This document shows positions 1-4,390 of a stretch of 10,594 bases of DNA, piece by piece. Location of the stretch: the NCBI GenBank assembly GCA_002327315.1, contig DCVI01000034.1:11507-22100 (forward strand). The letters run 5' to 3'. The DNA comes from Syntrophaceae bacterium UBA2192. GTDB lineage: Bacteria; Desulfobacterota; Syntrophia; Syntrophales; UBA2192. Under the pieces are notes generated by a model, which had not been told where the DNA came from, made no database searches, and saw only the letters and a list, made by a program, of their open reading frames with translations. Made by a program: the position numbers and the translations under genes. Position 1 is the first letter of the stretch. Every line of letters starts with the position of its first letter.

Positions 1-144
1 CTCATCGAGCAGAACGCCATGGCCGCCCTCAATGTGGCCGACTACGGCTACGTAGTGGAGACGGGCGAGATCGTCCTGGAGGGAACGGGAAAGGATCTGC
101 TCAGCGATGAGAGAGTGAAGAAGGCGTATCTCGGCGAAAGCTGA
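1..144 (+). CDS. livF: Branched-chain amino-acid type ABC transporter ATPase, C-terminal end (LivF-like, partial)
   Basis: Only the last 47 codons and the TGA stop at 142-144 are present; the gene begins upstream of the window. The reading frame opens with LIEQN, followed by ALNVADYGYVVETGEIVLEG and ends in KKAYLGES. This is the typical tail of LivF-family ATPases: the (V/I)EQN stretch after Walker B, a YVxExGxIVLEG segment, and a final AYLG. LivF is one of two cytoplasmic nucleotide-binding subunits of high-affinity importers for leucine, isoleucine and valine or related amides. The catalytic Walker motifs lie outside the window, so substrate and completeness cannot be judged. Other HAAT-family ATPases end similarly, so LivF itself is likely but not proved. 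No obvious intrinsic terminator follows; a heptamer repeat array begins 10 bases after the stop. Confidence 0.85.
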   Translation, partial: LIEQNAMAALNVADYGYVVETGEIVLEGTGKDLLSDERVKKAYLGES

Positions 145-154
145 CGCTTTCGCC

Positions 155-205
155 GGCTTCTGGCTTCGGGCTTCGGGCTTCGGGCTTCGGGCTTCGGGCT
201 TCGGG
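155..205. repeat. Heptamer tandem repeat array (GGCTTCG)x6 plus one variant
   Basis: Seven consecutive 7-base units run from 155 to 203. The first is GGCTTCT and the next six are perfect GGCTTCG, with two further G bases starting another unit. The array lies between the livF-like stop and the epimerase-like gene and is outside any supported coding region. Perfect copies like this are prone to slippage, so copy number may vary between strains. No function can be read from the sequence. Confidence 0.9.
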
Positions 206-225
206 AAATCGGAATCACAAATCCG

Positions 226-241
226 GTATGGCCGGCCATAC
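226..241. repeat. Perfect 16-bp palindrome, possible operator
   Basis: GTATGGCC is followed directly by its reverse complement GGCCATAC. It sits 28 bases before the start chosen for the RmlC-like gene. The symmetry would suit a dimeric DNA-binding protein, but no known operator is recognised. A stem of zero loop length would not form a normal RNA hairpin, so a protein or restriction-type site is the better reading if it is functional. An ATG within it (228) is in frame with the downstream gene but lacks a ribosome binding site. Confidence 0.4.
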
Positions 242-269
242 AGCAATAAACGGGACGAAAGGGCTTTCC

Positions 270-725
270 ATGATAGATGGTGTAAAGGTTAAGAAATTGA
301 AGGTCATTGCCGATGAACGGGGAAGGCTGATGGAGATGTTCCGGGCCGACGACGAGTTCTTCGAGAAATTCGGCCAGGTCTACATGACGACGGCCTACCC
401 CGGGGTGGTGAAGGGATGGCACTATCACAAGCGCCAGTCCGACAACATGGCCGTTGTGAAGGGGATGATGAAGATCGTGCTCTACGACGGCCGCAAGGGC
501 TCACCGACGCATGGCGAGGTGAACGAATTCTTTGCCGGCGATCAAAACCCGATCCTGCTCCACATCCCGCCCCTTGTCTTCCACGGGTTCAAGTGCATCT
601 CCCCCGAGGAGGCCCTCGTCATCAACATCCCGACGGACGTGTACCGGTATGACGACCCCGACGAATACCGGGTGCACCCGCACGAAAATGAGATTCCTTA
701 TGACTGGGCTCGGAAGGACGGGTGA
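270..725 (+). CDS. RmlC-family cupin, dTDP-4-dehydrorhamnose 3,5-epimerase-like
   Basis: This 151-residue protein resembles the dTDP-4-dehydrorhamnose 3,5-epimerase family, which inverts C3 and C5 of dTDP-4-keto-6-deoxyglucose on the way to dTDP-rhamnose for cell-surface glycans. Visible family marks, in order: an early ERGRLMEMFR segment (16-25), VVKGWHYH at 46-53 carrying the expected catalytic His (H51), the cupin strand VVKGMMKIVLYDGRKGSPT (62-80), HIPPLVFHGF (98-107) with the second conserved His, and PTDVYRYDDPDE (121-132) with the family's Tyr region. It is shorter than typical RmlC (about 180 residues), with a trimmed C-terminus, so a related sugar epimerase or isomerase acting on another nucleotide sugar is possible. 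The ATG at 270 is preferred over the in-frame ATG at 228 because GAAAGGG lies just ahead of it (257-263) and homology begins there. No other sugar-nucleotide genes are in view, so its partners are unknown. Confidence 0.8.
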   Translation: MIDGVKVKKLKVIADERGRLMEMFRADDEFFEKFGQVYMTTAYPGVVKGWHYHKRQSDNMAVVKGMMKIVLYDGRKGSPTHGEVNEFFAGDQNPILLHIPPLVFHGFKCISPEEALVINIPTDVYRYDDPDEYRVHPHENEIPYDWARKDG

Positions 726-740
726 AGGCTTGCGCCCAAG

Positions 741-780
741 AGAAGGTAAGAAGGTAAGAAGGTGAGATGGTGAGATGGTG
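741..780. repeat. Octamer tandem array, left arm
   Basis: Five 8-base units in a row: AGAAGGTA, AGAAGGTA, AGAAGGTG, AGATGGTG, AGATGGTG, followed by a degenerate AGAAACGA. The array begins 15 bases after the epimerase-like stop. The same unit recurs on the opposite strand at 842-873, so the two arrays form inverted arms around a 61-bp centre. The pattern of identical neighbours and drifting outer copies looks like growth by slippage. Confidence 0.85.
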
Positions 781-841
781 AGAAACGAAGAGGGCAGACA
801 TTGGGATTGTCGCATTACAGGGGAATCGTCCCCGATGCTCC

Positions 842-873
842 AACCTTCTTATCCTCTAACCCTCTTACCTTCT
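842..873. repeat. Octamer tandem array, inverted right arm
   Basis: Read on the minus strand this is AGAAGGTA, AGAGGGTT, AGAGGATA, AGAAGGTT: four 8-base units related to those at 741-780. The two arms could pair imperfectly as a long hairpin in DNA or RNA, with 781-841 as the loop. The hairpin lacks a following T-run and is not a normal intrinsic terminator. The right arm ends 44 bases before pilD. Confidence 0.8.
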
Positions 874-917
874 ATTTTCGTGTGCCGACAATTTCTGTTC
901 ATGAACCGGTTTGAATA

Positions 918-1691
918 ATGGATATTTTCTGGGGTGTTGTGTCAATCGTTTTCGGTGCTGCAATCGGAAGTTTCCTCAACGTCTGCATCTGGCGGATCCC
1001 CGAGGGGAAATCCATCGTTTTCCCAGCCTCCCACTGCCCGAAATGCGGCAAATCCATCCGTCCCTGCGACAACATCCCTGTGTTGAGCTGGCTCATTCTG
1101 CGGGGCCGGTGCCGGGACTGCGGCGAGCCCATTTCGCCCCGGTATCCCCTGGTCGAGATCCTGACGGCCCTGCTTTCCTGGGCGATGTTCTGGAAGTACG
1201 GCCTGAGCCTTGAGTATCTTGCCGCGTTTCTGTTCGCGGCGGCCCTCGTCGTCATCACCTTCATCGATTTTGACCACCAGATCATTCCCGACGTGATCTC
1301 GCTGCCGGGAATCCCCGTGTTTTTCCTGCTGGCCGTCTTCGTCATGGGCCTCGGCTTTCTCGATTCCCTGCTCGGGGTACTCATCGGCGGCGGGTTTCTC
1401 TACCTGATCGCGGTGGGGTACGAGCTGCTCACCAAGCGCGAAGGAATGGGGGGAGGGGACATCAAGCTTCTGGCCATGATCGGGGCCTTCCTGGGGTGGA
1501 AGTCCCTGTTTTTCGTCGTATTTATGAGTTCCATTCTCGGTGCGCTGGTCGGTGTCGTGCTCATCGCGATCAAAGGGAAGGATATGAAATATGCCGTGCC
1601 CTTCGGGCCCTTCCTGTCGATTGCCGCCGTGTTTTATGTATTTGTGGGAGTCGAGCTGACACACCTTGTGCTCTATCGGGGCCTTCCCTGA
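918..1691 (+). CDS. pilD: Type IV prepilin peptidase / N-methyltransferase (A24 family)
   Basis: This is a 257-residue inner-membrane aspartic peptidase. It cleaves the leader of type IV prepilins after the conserved Gly and N-methylates the new first residue. Seen in order: GSFLNVCIWRIP (17-28) typical of the family N-terminus; a zinc-binding pair CPKC (40-43) and CRDC (65-68) in the cytoplasmic methyltransferase domain; PRYPLVE (74-80); the first catalytic Asp region FIDFDHQIIPD (115-125, D117 the likely residue); and the second catalytic motif GGGD (178-181) followed by IKLLAMIGAFLGW. Hydrophobic stretches fit about eight membrane segments. Length is normal for full bifunctional PilD. An in-frame TGA at 912-914 makes 918 the earliest possible ATG; no clear Shine-Dalgarno sequence precedes it. 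It should process the four prepilins encoded just downstream, although the 466-bp gap suggests separate transcription. Confidence 0.96.
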   Translation: MDIFWGVVSIVFGAAIGSFLNVCIWRIPEGKSIVFPASHCPKCGKSIRPCDNIPVLSWLILRGRCRDCGEPISPRYPLVEILTALLSWAMFWKYGLSLEYLAAFLFAAALVVITFIDFDHQIIPDVISLPGIPVFFLLAVFVMGLGFLDSLLGVLIGGGFLYLIAVGYELLTKREGMGGGDIKLLAMIGAFLGWKSLFFVVFMSSILGALVGVVLIAIKGKDMKYAVPFGPFLSIAAVFYVFVGVELTHLVLYRGLP

Positions 1692-1726
1692 AAACGTAAA
1701 ATTCCCCTCAAGTTTCCCCCCCAACA

Positions 1727-1756
1727 TTCCGAAAAAGAATTCAGAAGAGTTATAAC
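1727..1756 (+). promoter_or_regulatory. Tentative sigma-70-like promoter for the riboswitch/minor pilin transcript
   Basis: TATAAC at 1751-1756 is a good -10 match. A weak TTCCGA at 1727-1732 lies 18 bases upstream as a possible -35. Initiation near 1763 would leave about 40 bases before the riboswitch aptamer. The -35 is poor, and no -24/-12 sigma-54 motif was found in this gap, so an activator or another sigma factor may be involved. This is placed by eye only. Confidence 0.25.
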
Positions 1757-1769
1757 CCGTTGCCGGGTT
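1754..1769 (+). other. Short perfect stem-loop after pilD
   Basis: AACCCG (1754-1759) pairs perfectly with CGGGTT (1764-1769) around a TTGC loop. It lies 62 bases after the pilD stop and overlaps the possible -10 element. No T-run follows, so it is not a convincing intrinsic terminator. It could be a weak pilD 3' end structure or simply chance. Confidence 0.35.
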
Positions 1770-1803
1770 GGATTCTTTGAGGATTCAGACCGCGTTCAGG
1801 GAA

Positions 1804-1898
1804 CGGCCTGATAAAGGCAAACCATCCGAAAGGGTGGGGCGCAAAATCACTGGCCTAAGTCCGATCAGGGATAAGGCAGCAGGATTGCCGGGCAGGAC
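1804..1898 (+). promoter_or_regulatory. GEMM-I (cyclic-di-GMP class I) riboswitch aptamer
   Basis: The sequence carries the core of the GEMM-I family. GGCAAACC (1816-1823) runs into helix P1b: CCATCC (1822-1827), a GAAA tetraloop (1828-1831) and GGGTGG (1832-1837), all six pairs allowed with one G-T wobble. Then come the conserved GGCGCAAAA (1838-1846), the tetraloop-receptor strand GGCCTAAG (1852-1859), a short TCC/GGA hairpin (1860-1871), ATAAGGC, and GCAGGATTGCCGGG (1879-1892). Outer P1 can close as CCTG (1807-1810) with CAGG (1893-1896). Aligned from memory with the Vibrio cholerae Vc2 RNA, ligand contacts G20, A47 and C92 correspond to g1816, a1843 and c1888, all conserved; this favours c-di-GMP rather than cGAMP. 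It lies 260 bases before the first minor pilin gene and on its strand, so it should control that operon. Whether ligand turns expression on or off is not evident. Confidence 0.92.
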
Positions 1899-2157
1899 AT
1901 CCGATTTCGAGGCGAGACGGGGTCCCCCTCAAGGGACGGCCTGCGGATTCGCCCCCCATCCCACTCCTCCGTGCCCGGGTTCATCCGACTGCCTGACTAT
2001 CCGACCGGTATCGGCCGTGAGAGCCTTCCACAGAAGCTGTGGGTCTCATGCGGGCATGCTTCTTGCTCGACTGGAAGTGATTCCCTGATCCGGTGGATGA
2101 TCTAAACGATTCCGGGTCGTCGGGGTCGGGGATACGAACCCTCAAGGATCAAGAGAA
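1899..2157 (+). other. Long structured leader between riboswitch and fimT; no gene seen
   Basis: I find no convincing gene, and no stem followed by a T-run that would be a standard terminator. Several pairings are possible: GTCCC (1922-1926) with GGGAC (1933-1937); GCAGG (1892-1896, aptamer P1 strand) with CCTGC (1940-1944); CCGGGCA (1888-1894, same strand) with TGCCCGG (1972-1978); and a hairpin at 2019-2047. The second and third compete with closure of aptamer helix P1, so they are candidates for the switching element. AAGGA at 2144-2148 is the likely ribosome binding site for the next gene. Confidence 0.5.
2019..2063 (+). other. Hairpin with possible loop-tail pseudoknot
   Basis: CCACA (2028-2032) pairs with TGTGG (2038-2042), and an outer GAGA (2019-2022) can pair with TCTC (2044-2047). 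The five-base loop GAAGC (2033-2037) is fully complementary to GCTTC (2058-2062) eleven bases downstream, which would allow an H-type pseudoknot. No known RNA family is recognised. Short complementarities of this size also arise by chance. Confidence 0.35.
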
Positions 2158-2727
2158 ATGGTCGTCATGAGACATTTGCGACGCTTCACACTTCAGATAA
2201 GAGGACCTGCCTGGCAGGGCGTTCCCAGGGGCCTGCCGACCGGCCGGGGTTCCGGCCGTCGCACGGCGGGATTTTCCATGGTCGAGCTGCTCATCACGCT
2301 CGTCCTTCTCGGCATCGTCGGGGCCATCGCCGTTCCCTCTTTTCGCGGCTGGGTCGACAACACAAACCTGAAAGCCGCCGCCCGGACCCTGTCGTCGGAC
2401 ATCGCGTACATGAGAGAGGCGGCCATGTCGAGCGGAAGGTCCCACACGATCGCATACAATGTGGGAGCGAACACGTACACCCTGCGATGGGACAGTGACG
2501 GTGCGGGCACCTACGCCGATGTGCCGAATTACCCTGCGATGAGGCTCATGAGTGATCACGGCGGCGGTATCCAGATCGCGAGCGTCTCCCAGACACCGAT
2601 CACGATCCGGTCGGGCGGGGCCATCAATCCCTTCGGCACCGTGGTGATAACCAACAATCGCGGCTCCACGGCCACGATTTCGACGCTGATCACAGGAAGG
2701 TCCCATGTCATCTACAGCATGCAATAA
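2158..2727 (+). CDS. fimT: FimT/FimU-type minor pseudopilin (GspH-like)
   Basis: This 189-residue prepilin should sit in the pilus-tip/priming complex. The cleavage and membrane signature is G38|FSMVELLITLVLLG: Gly at -1, Phe at +1 and Glu at +5 (E43), then a hydrophobic helix ending AVPSF. The C-terminal part, with FGTVVITNNRG and ending TGRSHVIYSM, matches the usual GspH/FimT ending of beta strands before a Gly-Arg turn. The leader of 38 residues is much longer than the 6-25 usual for type IV prepilins. It is rich in Gly, Pro and Arg, and there is no later Met before the cleavage site. ATG 2158 is supported by AAGGA at 2144-2148; ATG 2167 (residue 4) is the alternative. Its end overlaps pilV by 23 bases, and it is the first gene after the riboswitch. 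FimT versus FimU cannot be told apart by eye. Confidence 0.88.
   Translation: MVVMRHLRRFTLQIRGPAWQGVPRGLPTGRGSGRRTAGFSMVELLITLVLLGIVGAIAVPSFRGWVDNTNLKAAARTLSSDIAYMREAAMSSGRSHTIAYNVGANTYTLRWDSDGAGTYADVPNYPAMRLMSDHGGGIQIASVSQTPITIRSGGAINPFGTVVITNNRGSTATISTLITGRSHVIYSMQ
2238..2275 (+). other. Two mutually exclusive GC-rich stem-loops in the fimT leader-coding segment
   Basis: CGGCCGG (2241-2247) pairs perfectly with CCGGCCG (2252-2258) around GGTT. Alternatively GCCGT (2255-2259) pairs with ACGGC (2263-2267) around CGC, extendable after one mismatch by CC/GG, and is followed by ATTTTCC (2271-2277). The shared bases 2255-2258 cannot join both stems. This resembles an antiterminator/terminator pair but with only four T bases, and it lies inside codons for the long prepilin leader. 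Any role is inferred. Confidence 0.3.
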
Positions 2728-3166
2728 CCGCGGGATCACCATCGTGGAGGTGCTCATCACGCTGTTCCTCACGGCCGTCGGCATCATGGCGCTTCTGTCC
2801 ATGCAGCCCACGTCGTGGAACGCGGCAGGGCGCTCCGATTTCATGGGCCGCGCCGCCGGCATCCTCCAGAGCGAGCTGGAACGGAGCGAGCTGTGGATCA
2901 TGAATCCGAACAACAACTTTGCGACGGCCTGTGATGCCCAGGGCACGAACCTGTTCCTGGGTGGTCCCTGTACCCGGACCGCTAATGCCAGCAGCCAGTC
3001 GACCCGGCAGGCCGGCGACGTGCCCTACACCATCGCGACAACGGTCACTCCGCTTGCCGGCGCGACCAATGCCTGGACGGTGAGAGTGCAGGTGACGTGG
3101 CCCGGCAACACCCGGGGGGTATCCGAGGCCGCCATCGTATCCAGACAGGAGTATTTCAGGCAATGA
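2705..3166 (+). CDS. pilV: PilV-type minor pilin
   Basis: A 153-residue prepilin with leader MSSTACNNRG and cleavage site G10|ITIVEVLITLFLTAVGIMALL. Glu at +5 (E15) and the EVL-LT-AVGIMAL pattern are characteristic of the PilV family. Position +1 is Ile rather than the common Phe, which peptidases tolerate. In type IV pili, PilV joins FimU, PilW and PilX as a tip/priming subunit. AGGAAGG at 2694-2700 lies a few bases before the ATG, supporting this start inside the end of the preceding gene. The C-terminal half carries a Cys pair (around residues 79 and 92) that may form a disulphide, and ends with a strand WTVRVQVTW typical of PilV. It ends in an ATGA overlap with pilW, implying translational coupling. 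Confidence 0.88.
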   Translation: MSSTACNNRGITIVEVLITLFLTAVGIMALLSMQPTSWNAAGRSDFMGRAAGILQSELERSELWIMNPNNNFATACDAQGTNLFLGGPCTRTANASSQSTRQAGDVPYTIATTVTPLAGATNAWTVRVQVTWPGNTRGVSEAAIVSRQEYFRQ

Positions 3167-3879
3167 ACATTCAGCTGAAACATTCAAGGGGATTCACCGT
3201 CGTCGAGCTCGTCATGGCCATCGCCGTCGGGCTTGTATTGCTGGCAGCTCTATCGACGGCCGTTGTGTCGGGGCAACGCTCCTCCACGGGGATCGAACGC
3301 AAGGTGACGACGAACCAGGATGCCCGGGCCGCTCTCGAGATCATGGCCTCGGAGATCCGCATGGCCTCGTTCAACTCCCTTTTCACGGTGAACCTCTGGC
3401 GCAACCCGACGACCTGCAACGTGTCGGGAACCCAGACCTACAAGGGTATCCAGGAGGCCACGGGCACCGCCATCACCATCGAGATGGACCTGGACCCGGA
3501 CGGCAACTGCGGCAACGCGGCCGGCGAGATCATCCGCTACGAGTATGACCCTGCAAACCTGCGGCTCAACCGGGAGTCCATCGCCTGCACCCCAGGCAGA
3601 AGCGCAGACGTGCAGTCTTTCCTGGGGCCCATCGCCGGGCAGCCCGGAGTGAGGACCGTCGAGGTTGCCAACGGGGCACTGCCCGTTTTTCGATACTTTG
3701 ACGGCACAGGTGCCCAGATCGCTTATGCGAATCTGCCCAACGACATCCCGAGGATCCGCCGCATCGAGATCGCGCTCCTCGTGAGATCGGCGGATGTGGA
3801 CCCGAACACGGGCCAGCAAAGGCAGATGGCCTATTCGACCAGTGTCATCCCGAGGAACCATGGCATCACCGGATTCTGA
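3163..3879 (+). CDS. pilW: PilW-type minor pilin
   Basis: A 238-residue prepilin with a nine-residue basic leader before G10|FTVVELVMAIAVGLVLLAAL; Glu at +5 is E15. After the helix come QDARAALEIMASEIRMA, a stretch very typical of PilW proteins, and near the end RRIEIALLVRSADVD, the usual final domain strand. PilW belongs to the minor pilin complex at the pilus tip, and with PilX it links the core complex to PilY1 in Pseudomonas-type systems. The ATG at 3163 overlaps the pilV stop by four bases (ATGA) and matches where homology begins; an upstream in-frame ATG at 3097 would place the signal too far in and lies inside pilV. AGGAG at 3147-3151 is a somewhat distant ribosome binding site. PilX follows after 16 bases. 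Confidence 0.9.
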   Translation: MNIQLKHSRGFTVVELVMAIAVGLVLLAALSTAVVSGQRSSTGIERKVTTNQDARAALEIMASEIRMASFNSLFTVNLWRNPTTCNVSGTQTYKGIQEATGTAITIEMDLDPDGNCGNAAGEIIRYEYDPANLRLNRESIACTPGRSADVQSFLGPIAGQPGVRTVEVANGALPVFRYFDGTGAQIAYANLPNDIPRIRRIEIALLVRSADVDPNTGQQRQMAYSTSVIPRNHGITGF

Positions 3880-3895
3880 TAAAGGACGGATCACG

Positions 3896-4378
3896 ATGAG
3901 ACGTAGAAAAGACGAAAGGGGTTTTGCCCTAATTGCCGCGCTGCTGGCCAACCTGATTCTGCTGGCCGTGGGGATCGTTGCCCTCAATCTCTCCACGGGG
4001 GACATCCGGATCAGCATGAGAGCCGTGGGCGACAAGAAGGCCGTCAATGCCGCCGAGGCGGGACTCCACTGGTTGACGGTCAATTTTGACGCCGCCACCT
4101 ATACGACGTTGATCGGTACGACCCCCCGTTACTTAGACACCGTCACGGGTACCACCACGGACGCCAACACGCGCTACAAGATCGACAACATCGCGGAGCC
4201 CACGACGGGTCCCGCCCAGATCCCCCTGCCGGGCTTTTCCATCGGCGGCTCCCAGACCTGGGGGCAGGCCCGGTACGATGCGCGGATCACCGGTGAAAAC
4301 CCGGTTTACAACACGAGCGTGACGATCGACGTGGGGCTCGGGCACGGCCCTGTCGAAATGGGAACCATGTCCCGATAG
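3896..4378 (+). CDS. pilX: PilX-type minor pilin
   Basis: A 160-residue protein with a basic leader (RRRKDER) and processing site G9|FALIAALLANLILLAVGIVAL. The later segment with NAAEAGL (51-57) is the mark of the PilX N-terminal family, in which an AAE-AGL motif follows the helix. Position +5 is Ala14 instead of Glu. Glu is also missing from the tip-most type II pseudopilin GspK and, as I recall, from many PilX-family members, so loss here fits a tip position. AAAGGA at 3881-3886 is well placed for ATG 3896; a longer reading from 3794 would overlap pilW by 86 bases and is less likely. PilX bridges minor pilins and PilY1 in known systems, and pilY1 begins 12 bases after this stop. It has no Cys and its globular part is short. 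Confidence 0.85.
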   Translation: MRRRKDERGFALIAALLANLILLAVGIVALNLSTGDIRISMRAVGDKKAVNAAEAGLHWLTVNFDAATYTTLIGTTPRYLDTVTGTTTDANTRYKIDNIAEPTTGPAQIPLPGFSIGGSQTWGQARYDARITGENPVYNTSVTIDVGLGHGPVEMGTMSR

Positions 4379-4390
4379 GAGTTGCAATTC

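Noticed and set aside
228..269. N-terminal extension of the RmlC-like protein from ATG 228
   Set aside because: The ATG lies in a palindrome without a ribosome binding site, and the added 14 residues do not match the family N-terminus. ATG 270 has GAAAGGG upstream.
741..873. CRISPR array
   Set aside because: The repeats are only 8 bases, directly adjacent without spacers, and inverted across the centre, so this does not fit CRISPR architecture.
897..906. GTTCATGAAC palindrome before pilD as a LexA-type or other operator
   Set aside because: A 10-bp palindrome with no known operator spacing is too short to support a claim.
1754..1769. Intrinsic terminator for pilD
   Set aside because: The 6-bp stem is perfect, but no T-run follows and it overlaps a possible -10 element, so I list it only as a stem-loop.
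1804..1898. cGAMP-specific GEMM-Ib subclass, as reported in Geobacter
   Set aside because: The position I align to Vc2 G20 is G (1816), whereas A is associated with cGAMP recognition. The alignment is from memory, so it is disfavoured rather than excluded.
1768..2088. An open frame of about 106 codons on the + strand across the riboswitch
   Set aside because: It begins on a non-ATG codon, runs through conserved aptamer bases, has no ribosome binding site, and its translation resembles no protein family.
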